DNA from: Epiperipatus broadwayi
Taxonomy: Eukaryota; Onychophora; Udeonychophora; Euonychophora; Peripatidae
Reading direction: 5' to 3'
Assembly (NCBI GenBank): GCA_028023455.1
Contig: JAQFVV010006199.1
Coordinates: forward strand, 6,648,972-6,712,971
DNA: 64,000 nucleotides
Shown here: in pieces, positions 50,656 to 60,380 of the stretch
How positions within the stretch are numbered: position 1 is the stretch's first letter
Layout: each line of letters opens with the position of its first letter
Program-made: the position numbers and the translations under genes
Notes under the pieces: generated by a model
Told to the model about the DNA's origin: nothing
Database searches by the model: none
The model's input: the letters and a program-made list of their open reading frames with translations, nothing else

Positions 50656-51566
50656 TTAGCTAAATAATTCTCCTTATATTAATATATCTTTGTACAGTTC
50701 ATTCAATATGTGATAAGTACTATAGATATTATTAGGCATTTTTTTAAAAATTCATAGTGAGGTTGGATCTTTATGTCAATAAAAATCACCATGTGTGTGT
50801 GTATCTATATACATATATTCATTATCGTTACATGTTCAAGTGATGTTTAGTTATTTACATATTTAAATGTTTATTTGAAATCAATATTGCTTAAAAATAA
50901 ATTTGATTAAAAGTTCTAATTTGTTTATTAATATTAAGCAAATGCAAATGGTGTTTTAATTAAATTATCCTGATAAATTATACATTGCTATGTTTGGTGA
51001 AATATCAATTGTTTTCCAGGCTGTTGATGATATCAGTTATGATAGAAACTTATGTCTAGTAGAGCTTGGCTGATTTTTTTCATCAATCATTGCCATTTGA
51101 AAGATCATAAAAAATTGCATAGATGGCATAAATTAAATAAATATTATTCATTATTTTTAAAAATTTAAATGGCCTGTAATTAGTTTTATATATGTGGATA
51201 TATAAACAAACTTGGATATACCCTTAATTATAATATTGAAACATTTATTATTTGATTACTATACTTTGTAAAACATTGACCAACCATATATTCTGATCAA
51301 AGTAAAAAGCACTATTTTCTTCTTTTTTTTCCTGTATTAATGGCATCCATACAATACAAACATGATGGAAAATTGTAATATCTTTCTAATGTATATGTTG
51401 ATTTATTTTTAGAGTTATATTTTCTCTTTTAAAGTTAATGCAACTTGGTGAATAAAATATTTAGACTTTGAAGGTTTAAATTGATAAAATTTAATTAGCA
51501 TGAAATAAGTATTTTTAGATCATATTTTTACTAATATATCTATATGTTATAAATATCCCTTTTAAG

Positions 51567-51638
51567 ATATCGGGGTGGCCTTGATATTCAACATGGGCAA
51601 ACAGGAGAAGAATCCATATATTACAAATTTCAAGATAA
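51567..51638 (+). CDS. RAP1GAP: RapGAP exon e
   Basis: One base completing Gly, 23 codons, and two bases (AA of Lys). Acceptor CCCTTTTAAG, donor AA|GTAAGT. Peptide YRGGLDIQHGQTGEES then IYYKFQD. The (F/Y)RGGLD..HGQTG..S.Y..F.. block is one of the most conserved of the family. The exon boundaries fit the split codons of both neighbours exactly. Confidence 0.95.
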
Positions 51639-52923
51639 GTAAGTAATGATTTTTAGTTTTAATTTAAAAAAAAAAATATTATTATATTTTTTTAGTCACT
51701 AATATATTAATTTATACTTGTTTTTAACATTAAACTGCTTATTGATTTAAGTTATTAAAACTTTGACAACTATATATATATATATAAAGTAAATAAATAA
51801 ACTCTGGCTTTAAATTATAAGTATTAAACGCATGTATATATATGTGGGTATAATGCTATAATAATTATAGGATTATTTTTCTCTGTTTAACACACACACA
51901 TATATATATACTTGTGTTTTATATATATAGATGTTTTTATCTTTTATTTGCTGTCAACTTATATAAATTCATTTCTATTTCAGTGTTATTAAATATTGTT
52001 GACATAGCTTTTTATTATATGCGTTTTGTCTATTTTTGATTTATAAATTCATTGACTTTTTTTTTTTTTTTTAATATGTGCCAATTTATATATAAATAGA
52101 TCAAAATGTAGAAGGAACTAAATGTTAAAATAATAAATTTCAATGAATGCTAGCAGTATAGAAGCAGAAAAAGCATACAGTAAAAAGATATAGCAACAAT
52201 ATATATAGATAAGTATAGATATTCATGTAAAGGATATATTTTTTAAAAAGTAGTGTATTATTAAAAGTTTAACAGCTAACTTCAAAAATAAGTTACATTA
52301 AAAAAGTTGCAAACAATAACAAATCATTGTAATAATGATTTAACATTATGGCTTGATTGTAATTCTCTAATCTTAAAAACATGAATCAGTCTCCACTTTC
52401 AGAACATAATATCCACATTATATACCTAAATGAATGAGATACAATTTCTCCTCATTTCTGAAAAATGTCTCTAAGAAGATGGATTATTAAATAAAAGAAG
52501 AAAAAAAATTAATGAAGACTTGAATCCAAATTTAGTTTTCTTATGATATTATGTTTAATTGTAATTATATCTTTTGATATTAGAAAATGTGGAAGAATCT
52601 TGCAGTTAATGGTTAGCACAACTATATGTTATGTCCACAATTTGGATACAAATTAACTAATTAGAATTTGAAAAATTCTTCCGGGTTCTAAATAGACTTA
52701 GAATTTTTGTCCATAATGAACCTAGCTAACCACCCAGTTATTGTTCAGTAAATGAATATTTATTTAGATTTCAGTATTATTACTTAGGCATTGTATAATT
52801 GACATTGTTTTCTGGTGATTGTATTAATAGAATTTATACTATTATTCATGACTTTCAACAGAGTATATAAGGAGGAATTAATGTTTTTCCCTTTTCCGGT
52901 TGATGGTTTGTTTGCCTTTAATT

Positions 52924-53068
52924 AAAAAAAAAAAAAATATCACAGGGTTTTTTTTTTGGGGAAAATAGGGTTTTTGAAAACCCAAAAAGGGGGGGGGGGT
53001 TTAAAAAAATTTTGTTTTTTTTTTTTAAATATCCCCCCCCCTTTTTTCCCAAAATATAAAAAAAAAAG
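52924..53068. other. homopolymer-rich patch, probable consensus error
   Basis: A dense succession of long A, T, G and C runs appears within 145 bp (A13, T10, G11, T12, C9, A10), unlike any other part of the window. It looks like low-quality long-read consensus. I see no biological feature in it. Confidence 0.6.
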
Positions 53069-53520
53069 CAACCATCAGCTGACAATAAATATCATCCTAT
53101 AATATAGATGATGTTAACTAATATAGGTATTAGTGATAATTATATTTAAAAAACAAACAAAATAATTCAAAACTAAATGCAAATAATTTCTTATGAAGAT
53201 TGTTAGAATTAGTAGTAAGGAGAAACAATATTAATTTCACTATAAAATTAGAAAATATAATCAAGAGATAAAAAAAAAAAAATGCAGTGGCATCTTGTAC
53301 TTTATTGATTATGAGTCCACAAGATAATCAGTGCTTAGAAAAAGGATAAAAACTCATAGCCCAGCACTTGAGTAATGTCATCTTCACTTTTATAAACAAG
53401 ATCTTTCCCTGAGTCAGTTATTTAAATATTATCTTAGCTATGCCTTTAATTAGAAAACAAGCCAGATGAACTTGTAACTAACTTTATTTACAGCAATAAA
53501 ATAAGATTTACAATAATTAA

Positions 53521-54682
53521 AAAGACATTTATTTTATATAGCACGATGTTTTTATAAACTGTAATACCAATAAGTTAATGCACATGCACTTTGTAGATGT
53601 CACTATATAAATGAATACTCCCACTTTTTCAAACACAAGATAAAGTCTTTGGGAAAAGATAGAATGAATCCATCTATCTTTTCGACCCAAACGTATATGT
53701 ATGGGCAAATCTTGAGTGTTTGAAAATTAGAGCGTGAAGTTGTTAATTGATCACTTTAAATTACTTTTTTACTATGTGAATGAATGACGCTTTTGAAATT
53801 TTTAGAATTTACGATACGTCATTCTTATTAAATTAAACATATGTAAACAAGACATTTATTTTATATAGCGCGATGTTTTTATAAACTGTAATACCAATAA
53901 ACTAATGCACATGCGCTTTGTAGATGTCACTATATAAATGAATACTCCCACTATTTCAATCACAAGATAAAGTCTTTGGGAAAAGATAGAATGAATCCAT
54001 CTATCTTTTTGACCCAAACGTATATGTATAGGCAATGAGAGCGTGAAGTTGTTAATTGATCACTTTAAATTACTTTTTTACTATGTGAATGAATGACGCT
54101 TTTTGTAAATTCTAGAAATTTCAAAAGCATCATTCATTCACGTAGTAAAAAGGTAATTTAAAATGATCAATTAACAACTTCATGCTCTTATTTTCAAACA
54201 CTTAAGATTTGCCCATACATATATGTTTGGGTCGAAAAGATAGATGGATTCATTCTATCTTTTCCCAAAGACTTTATCTTGTGTTTGAAAAAGTGGGAAT
54301 ATTCATTTATATAATGACATCTACAAAGTGCATGTGCATTAGCTTATTGTTATTACAGTTTATAAAAACATCACGCTATATAAAATAAATGTCTTGTTTA
54401 CATATGTTTAATTTAATAAGAATGACGTATTAAATTCTAGAAATTTCAAAAGCATCATTCGTTCACGTAGTAAAAAAGTAATTTAAAGTGATCAATTAAC
54501 AACTTCATACTCTCATTTTCAAACACTTAAGATTTGCCCATACATATACGTTTGGGTCGAAAAGATAGATGGATTCATTCTATCTTTTCCCAATGACTTT
54601 ATCTTATGTTTGAAAAAGTGGGAGTATTCATTTATATAGTGACATCTATGAAGCGCATGTGCATTACCTTATTGGTTTAATA
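53521..54682. repeat. four-unit palindromic array, about 325-bp units
   Basis: Two units in + orientation (53521-53847 and 53848 to about 54120; offset 327 bp) are followed by two units in reverse orientation (about 54115-54431 and 54432-54682). The whole is an A-B-B'-A' palindrome centred near 54115. Each unit has ACATTTATTTTATATAGCGC, TTAATGCACATGC, ATAAATGAATACTCCCACT, AAGATAGAATGAATCCATCT with an internal 8-bp hairpin, and GACCCAAACGTATATGTA. A related unit lies at 12552-12790. No coding frame. Its class (palindromic satellite or composite MITE) is unknown. Confidence 0.85.
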
Positions 54683-55319
54683 ATTAAAAAGGTAAAGTGG
54701 TATTTAATAAATGGTACTAAAGTAGAAAATTTAAAGTGACAGTATTGTTCCGAAAACTGTAAGAGTTGTAAAGATGATTTTGATAAACAATAATATAATG
54801 AGAGAAATTAATTAATTATGAAGCTTAGATGGAATTTATCAGCTAAGAAGAGAGTTGCAAAACTTAGCATTGCTAGTTCACACCTGTGGTGATTGTTAAG
54901 TGTTACATTGAAAGTCAACAGAACTTCCAAAAATTACATTTTGCTTTTCTATATATTTACACTATTTGATTCAGTAATATTTTGCAAGGTTTTTTTTTTA
55001 TTAATTTAACAGTTAAAAATTGCTTATTGAAGTATGTATGATTTTTAGTATTCTTGACTTTATAGTGCTTTTGCAGTATTATAAATTCTATTATTGTCTA
55101 ATGCAATATATCAATTTAAGAAGTTCCAGATAGACATCTTTGGAGAAATAGCAAAGATTTTTAATGTAATGATTTTGAAATCATTTCTTAATTAATATAG
55201 AAGTTTTTGCTGATGAGCTGTTAAATTGATTTTTAATGTAGGAGTTTTTCAGTTTTCAGATTAATTTTAGTAGGCTTCTCATGTACAGATTTTGAAAGTG
55301 AAGTTTCATATATATCTAT

Positions 55320-55355
55320 AGCTGTATCCAGATGAAACTTCTTTTGAAACGCAGC
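55320..55355 (+). mobile_element. weak hammerhead-like PLE terminus
   Basis: AGCTG...CAGCT ends enclose CAGATGA (cf. CTGATGA), a short arm ACTTC, and TTTTGAAACG with a GAAAC box. It is similar in layout to the other PLE termini here but lacks an extended stem II. It could be chance. Confidence 0.25.
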
Positions 55356-55724
55356 TATATTATTAGTGTTCTAAATGTCTTTGTTGTTTTTTTACTGTAT
55401 ATAGAGTAATATTTAATTTATACTTTCTATTATTATCAACTTTAATAGAATGAAAGTTGATTTAATTATGAAAGATTAATATTTGAATTTCATTAGCATG
55501 CTAAAATAACTTCATATAGTAAAGCAACAAAAGGGACTTGTACTATTTTTTTCTTATTTGAAAGATTAAATACACCATTTCTGGCAAGATTGATCAGTAT
55601 TATGCATACAATCTATTTATTATAATTTTTTTAGAGGGAAAAAATTAAAATTTATAATTAAAGATGATCACCACAGTTCTGCTCGTTCTTTAGTAACCTT
55701 CATCCTTTTTTTGTATTTATTTAG

Positions 55725-55782
55725 GGAAATAATGTTTCATGTGTCCACATTATTACCATATACAGAAGGAGATCCTCAACAG
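55725..55782 (+). CDS. RAP1GAP: RapGAP exon f
   Basis: One base completing Lys and 19 codons. Acceptor ATTTATTTAG, donor CAG|GTAGGC. Peptide EIMFHVSTLLPYTEGDPQQ. The EIMFHVST.LPYTEGD.QQ signature is diagnostic of Rap-GAP/tuberin-type GAP domains of the Rap1GAP branch. Confidence 0.96.
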
Positions 55783-55912
55783 GTAGGCATTAATAAATGC
55801 TAAAAATTTATGAATAATTTGTTGCAAAATAATAATTGTAATTTGTTAATTATTTGGATAAAAATTAGTTTTATCTAATCATAATTATTTATTTATTTAT
55901 TTCATTTTATAG

Positions 55913-56068
55913 CTTCAACGAAAGAGGCATATTGGCAATGATATTGTAGCTATTATATTTCAAGAAACGAATACTCCTTTTACACCAGATATGATTGCCT
56001 CCCATTTTCTCCATGCGTATATTGTAGTCCAAGTATTAGATGCCAACACAGATCATACCAAGTATAAG
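55913..56068 (+). CDS. RAP1GAP: RapGAP exon g: catalytic asparagine exon
   Basis: Fifty-two codons, phase 0 to 0, acceptor TTTTATAG and donor AAG|GTTTGT. The exon starts [16 protein letters not shown] and continues [20 protein letters not shown] then [16 protein letters not shown]. The Asn of HIGND (codon 55937-55939) is the catalytic Asn thumb (Asn290 in human Rap1GAP), and the basic residues before it (RKRH) are also conserved. PDMI.S.FLHAY.VVQ follows as in the family. The intron before it is only 130 bp. Confidence 0.97.
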
Positions 56069-56241
56069 GTTTGTAAACCTTCTTAGTATTAAATGTCTAT
56101 TTTTTTTTTTAAAAAAAGGAAATAATAAAATTTCATTTTTAATATTTGCTTAAATTACATTCTTTGTATTATCTTTTTTTTTTTATCTTAATTATAATTG
56201 TAATTGTTAAGTCAAACCAAATGTTATAAATAATTTTATAG

Positions 56242-56313
56242 GTAGCAGTTACTGCAAGAGTTGATGTTCCTTTCTTTGGGCCTCCTTTGCCAAATCCTCC
56301 CATTTTCAAAAAG
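56242..56313 (+). CDS. RAP1GAP: RapGAP exon h
   Basis: Twenty-four codons, phase 0 to 0, acceptor TTTTATAG and donor AAG|GTGATT. Peptide [17 protein letters not shown] then NPPIFKK. Matches V.VTAR.DVP.FGPPLP.P..F.K at the C-terminal edge of the Rap-GAP domain. Confidence 0.95.
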
Positions 56314-56522
56314 GTGATTAATCTTTATTTCTTGTAATGACAATGAAAATAAATGGATATAAATTGATTAAAATTTATGCAAACGACTAAAATTAATATG
56401 AAAAAATTAACTTTTTTTTTTATAATTATTTTTTTTCAAATTTTATTTTGTCATATTGGCTTTGTTATGTCTTCAATATTTTACAAGTAGTGAAATTATT
56501 CATGCATACATACTTATACAAT

Positions 56523-56787
56523 TTGTTTTCCTGAAGGTTTGTGGTGATGGTATTTTAATTGTATATATATATTGGACTATTTCCATCATCTAATATTAAG
56601 TATTGAATGTCTTTAGAAAAATTTATCTCTATTTAAATTTTCCAATTACATTCAACTGATTAGTATGTGCATATACTAACCTGTGTGCTATTAGTAACAG
56701 TTGAATGTAATTGGAAAATTTAAATAAAGTTAAATTTTTTTAAAGACATTCAATATTTAATATTAGATGATGGAAATAGTCCAATAA
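56523..56787. mobile_element. PLE-type inverted terminal-repeat element with 17-bp TSD
   Basis: Two 87-nt arms (56572-56658 and 56698-56784) are near-perfect reverse complements starting TTGGACTATTTCCATCATCT. The whole is flanked by the direct repeat ATACATACTTATACAAT (56506-56522 and 56788-56804), a 17-bp target duplication. It belongs to the family of the GIY-YIG-bearing element at 37.2-37.9 kb and has the same CTGAAGGTTTGTG...GATGG leader (56531-56550). It contains no coding sequence, so it is a non-autonomous derivative or a truncated PLE copy. Confidence 0.8.
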
Positions 56788-56804
56788 ATACATACTTATA
56801 CAAT

Positions 56805-57018
56805 ATTGATTTTTTCCCCTTCATTTGTATTTGTAATTCATATTTGCAAATGTTTATTCATCTGAATACTGAAGTAGTTTCTTTCTTCTTTATAACCTCA
56901 TGTTAAGTGTACTTTTAATAAACTTATAGTGAACTTCACTGAAAGTGCACTTTGCATTAGGTGAGAAAGAAGAAAGAAACTACTTTGACACCCAGAAGAA
57001 CAAACATTTGAAAATTTG
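56805..57018. mobile_element. second inverted-repeat insertion in the same target
   Basis: The arms at about 56842-56916 and 56940-57014 are diverged reverse complements (GTAGTTTCTTTCTTCTTT / AAAGAAGAAAGAAACTAC). The segment is bounded by another copy of the target, ATACATACTTATA (57019-57031), so the target sequence occurs three times around two consecutive insertions. No coding sequence is present. Confidence 0.65.
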
Positions 57019-57071
57019 ATACATACTTATATATATAACAAAATAAATGTCCGCTAATATCAATAATACAA

Positions 57072-57262
57072 TAACGAAACTTAAATATATTCCAAACAAT
57101 GGTAAACAATTTATAGTACAATATAAATAAAAATAGATGATTTCATTTTGAAAGTTGAGTTGAAAATGATTATGAATATAATCGAAAATATTTCTTTATG
57201 AGTTTTTATTTATATTGTACTATAAATTGTTTACCATTCTTTGGAATATATTTAAGTTTCGT
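57072..57262. repeat. inverted repeat, about 60-bp arms
   Basis: 57072-57133 and 57203-57262 are reverse complements (AACGAAACTTAAATATATTC; TGGTAAACAATTTATAGTAC). The loop is about 70 bp. The outer AACGAAACTT recalls the GAAACG box of PLE termini, but no stem II is visible. It is probably a MITE-like or PLE-terminal inverted pair. Confidence 0.7.
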
Positions 57263-58076
57263 TGTATATATATATAATTACTTCAGTAGAACATAGTGTA
57301 ACAGAATAAAAGGTTGCCCTACAGATTTGGACAGCATTTTATAACTGACATGAAAAGATGACAATGAACTAACCCTTATTATTGTCCTTAAAGTTAGAGC
57401 ACCATTTATAACAGAATATAAATGAGGGGATATAGACTTCTTTTAATGCCTTGTAAATTTGGGACCCATTTGTAACAAATTGTATATTACAAAATCATGA
57501 TAGAGTGATCCTGTTTAATTATGCCCTACAATTTGTGGTGCTATTTATAACAATAAATATGTTAATATGCTAATCTCTGCTATGGCCTGAATAAAATATA
57601 GTTCAGTCTTTGTTACCCTATATAATGGAATGAAAATGAGCCCTAAAGTCTAAAATCATTTATAACTGAAATGCCGAGATATTATTAAACCATATTTTTT
57701 TTATTTTTATGAATTATAGATTCTTACTTTAAATAGATTGATTGCCACTGTTTGTTTGTTTTTTTAGTTCTCATTAAACTATTTTCTATGTATCATAAAT
57801 AAATGCAGGATAATCCCATCTCACATATGTTTAGAAGGGGTTCTCCACAAGAGATATTTAGCACGTTTATAAATCTTGTGTGTGTGATATTTTTTAAACA
57901 TAAGAAAGCTTTTTGGTCAATTGCTTTGGTTTTCTAATATTCATAGCTTTTTTTTTTTTTTTAAAGATCATCAGGGTTTTTTTTCTCTCTTATTTTCCAT
58001 ATACTTTTGCAACATATTTTTTGTAATTTTTTCTAAAAACTGAATTCAATTTCAATATTATTTTATAATTACTAAA

Positions 58077-58277
58077 TAATAGTTTTAACAAGGCTGTAAA
58101 CCTTAGCAATGAGCGTCTGAAAAAATCGTCACTAGGGACCTCTGTAGGTCTTTAAAACACATGCTTACGCTCTTTTCTTCATAGCGTAAGCATGTGTTTT
58201 AAAGACCTACAGAAGTCCCTAGTGACGATTTTTTCAGACGCTCATTGCTAAGGTTTACAGCCTTGTTAAAACTATTA
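58077..58277. mobile_element. 201-bp near-perfect hairpin MITE
   Basis: Arms of 95 nt (58077-58171 and 58183-58277) differ by one mismatch and leave an 11-nt loop. The ends TAATAGTTTTAACAAGG are compatible with a TA target duplication (Tc1/mariner-type MITE). AAATAATAG is also repeated 3' of the element, so the exact boundary is ambiguous. The very low divergence between the arms suggests a recent copy or ongoing gene conversion. No coding sequence. Confidence 0.8.
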
Positions 58278-58983
58278 CTGAAATAATAGTGAGCGTTTAA
58301 TAAAATTTATAATTACAACTTTAAATTACTAAATAAATAACTTTATTTACTCTCTTCAACACTTCAATATTGCTAATGTGATTCTTCCAACTTTTATTTT
58401 ATATTTTTCTCCAACTAGATCTCAAAATATTTTGTTCTTACCTTTTTTTAACCTGTCCAAGTATCAATTTCTTATATAATGTCATTCCCAATGGAATATT
58501 TAACCAACTTATTAAAATTAGTTTATTAAAGCTTATTAAAATTAGTTTATTAAAGTTAGATTTAAAATAGACATTTTAGAAAAAGTCTATTTATCAGTTG
58601 CAGTCTTACTTTAACATCTTTGTCATTATTTTCTGCATGGGATAATGAAATATTTAATAGCATTGACTTAATTATATTATTTTTTTTATAAGAATCATCT
58701 TTAATTTATTATTACCTAGAATCTATAGCCATTACATTGAGCTTAAATATATTTATTTATTCTAAACATTTAACAAATTTCATTAATCCTAGTTAAACAT
58801 TTTCCATATTTAAAGCATTAAAATATCAAAAGCAAAATTGATATAATGAGCTTTCTAACCTCTTATGCTAACTCCATTCTCATTAATACAACACTCATTT
58901 TTATGCAATGTTTTCTGCATTTAATTATGATGTAGAATAAACATAGAGAGAATAGTTGTATATATATATTTGTTTTATTTCAG

Positions 58984-59070
58984 GGTCCTGAATTCCGTGA
59001 TTTTCTTCTCACTAAACTCGTAAATGCAGAAAATGCTTGTTACAAAGCAGAAAAATTTGCCAAATTAGAA
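58984..59070 (+). CDS. RAP1GAP: RapGAP exon i
   Basis: Twenty-nine codons, phase 0 to 0, acceptor TTTATTTCAG and donor GAA|GTATGT. Peptide [18 protein letters not shown] then [11 protein letters not shown]. The GPEF.(D/E)FLLTKL.NAE.AC.K..KFAKLE helix follows the catalytic domain in Rap1GAP and Rap1GAP2; this copy is about equally similar to both. Confidence 0.96.
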
Positions 59071-59181
59071 GTATGTAATTTTTTTATTAATATTTAAGTT
59101 AATAATGTCATCTTTAAAATTTATTTGTTTTTTTTTAATTTTAATGGGATACAAATTAACTTTATCAATATTTTATAATAG

Positions 59182-59421
59182 GAGCGAACCAAAAGTTCCC
59201 TGTTGGAGACTCTGTTCCATGAACTGAAACAGAAGTCAGAAGCAATTTTTAATTCCCCATCTTCCTCAGACATGAAACATGAAAACAGCAGTTTCTTTGA
59301 CTCAGTTAAAAAGGCTATCAGCAGCCGCATGCGCAGCCAGTCTGTTGATAGTCAATTAACCAACTCTGCCAAGAAACAGCCAAACACTACTCTGCCCCCT
59401 TTAGGAGAGAGTGCATTTCCT
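59182..59421 (+). CDS. RAP1GAP: RapGAP exon j: Ser-rich C-terminal region
   Basis: Eighty codons, phase 0 to 0, acceptor TTTATAATAG and donor CCT|GTAAGA. It starts ERTKSSLLETLFHELKQK, like the ER(T/D)R..LL..L..EL.. helix of the family. It then becomes low-complexity: SPSSSD, HENSSFFDSVKKAISS, RMRSQSVDSQ, KKQPNTTLPPLGES. The F(F/L)(E/D)S.K(R/K)(A/V)I..R..S(Q/H)S(M/V) pattern is shared with vertebrate Rap1GAPs. RMRSQS has the R-x-x-S context of basophilic kinases; this is an inference only. The frame stays open after the donor for some codons, so read-through would give a different, premature end. The rest of the C-terminus is beyond the window. Confidence 0.93.
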
Positions 59422-60380
59422 GTAAGACATAAGGTTATTTTTTTTTATATTCTTTTTATTAGAATATCTTTATTTTAGTTATAAAAAAGCAAAAATAGTT
59501 GTAAAATATTGTTATTACTTCTGGATAACTTTTTTCATAAAAAGTTAAAAGATAAAATATTTTATCATAGTGATATAACTACTTGATTAAAATTAGTTAT
59601 ATAAAGAGCTATTATTCTATCAAATTTATCATATAGAAATAAAATATGGACTCATTATTGACATATCATAAAAGGACTGGATAAATTTTATTTAAGAATG
59701 CTATATAATATTTTAAAAATGTGATTGCAAGGTTATAAGACCAATTATTATTGTTCTTCCATTTTCTGGATGCAATGATATTGAATCTACAAGTCAAAAA
59801 GCACATCTAAATTGGTTGATGTGAAACTATTTACAAACTTAATACAAAAAAATTATAGTGAACCCAAAGATGAATTTTATGGAAAAAACATATCTCTTAT
59901 CCTTAAAGATTTGTATTTCTTTGTAAAATATGATGAACGGATGATAAAACAAAAGATCTTTTGAAACTAATTAATCTATTGTTTTGTTGTTAATTGAAAG
60001 TAGGCCCGTTGAATCCTCTTTAAAGTCTTAAAGAAATCTAGTAGGGAAATTCCTAATGTCCATTCTATACATTCTTGTCATTGCAACTGTTATTAGTATG
60101 TAATTATTTATATAAAATTATTACTGTGTAATTACTCATAAAGTAAATGCACATGGATTGGTACCTCATCCTCACTTATCAAATAGTGTAGTTGAATTTT
60201 TTAAAGGCAGAATGAATTTATGTATTATTGTTAGGGTGTAAATCCCTTCTGTTTAAATTATGACAAAACTAAACTATGAGGTTGGAAAAATCACCTGCCA
60301 ATTAAACAATTGGCAGTCAATGATAGACGGGACTAATAATTTTATGAGTGTGAATTCAGGCTGCAATTCAACAATAATCT
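59422..60380. other. downstream intron, no feature
   Basis: This is the start of the next RapGAP intron by inference from the donor at 59422. Nothing recognised apart from A+T-rich sequence and a sequence near 60240-60350 that may be the 5' UTR of the LINE that follows. Confidence 0.5.

Larger units (their letters stand above)
47699..51566. other. RapGAP intron 4 (3.9 kb)
   Basis: Contains a PLE endonuclease remnant (48185-48460), a truncated RTE-like LINE (48730-49800) and a PLE-type terminus on the minus strand (50618-50655). 49810-50600 and 50700-51560 show nothing beyond A+T-rich sequence and TA or GT runs. Confidence 0.85.
51639..55724. other. RapGAP intron 5 (4.1 kb)
   Basis: Contains a suspicious homopolymer-rich patch (52924-53068), the palindromic array (53521-54682) and a hammerhead-like motif (55320-55355). 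Elsewhere there are TA/CA microsatellites (51770-51785, 51892-51910) and A+T-rich sequence. Confidence 0.85.
56314..58983. other. RapGAP intron 8 (2.7 kb)
   Basis: Holds two adjacent inverted-repeat insertions (56523-57018), a further inverted repeat (57072-57262) and a 201-bp hairpin (58077-58277). 57270-58070 and 58290-58980 have no recognised feature. Confidence 0.85.
22357..59421 (+). other. RAP1GAP: Rap1 GTPase-activating protein gene, partial (10 internal exons)
   Basis: Rap1GAP proteins switch off the small GTPase Rap1 by accelerating GTP hydrolysis. They use an asparagine 'thumb' instead of an arginine finger and act in adhesion, polarity and G-protein signalling. Ten exons with consensus acceptors and GT donors join in phase into 334 residues: 79+54+84+101+72+58+156+72+87+240 nt. 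The order matches the family: end of the dimerisation region (exon at 22357), VCEDV...FQPVL, YDEH...FKFGVIYQ-like, EEELFGN, DFKGYRGGLD...[30 protein letters not shown] with the catalytic Asn, [21 protein letters not shown], then a Ser-rich tail. The N-terminal start, any GoLoco motif and the C-terminus are not in the recognised part. RAP1GAP versus RAP1GAP2 orthology cannot be separated for an invertebrate copy. Confidence 0.95.

Noticed and set aside
58077-58277. Conserved microRNA precursor
   Set aside because: Arms of 95 bp with near-perfect pairing and MITE-like ends fit a transposon hairpin better; no known miRNA seed was recognised.
59121-59330. Minus-strand frame of 69 codons
   Set aside because: Antisense to a well-supported RapGAP exon.
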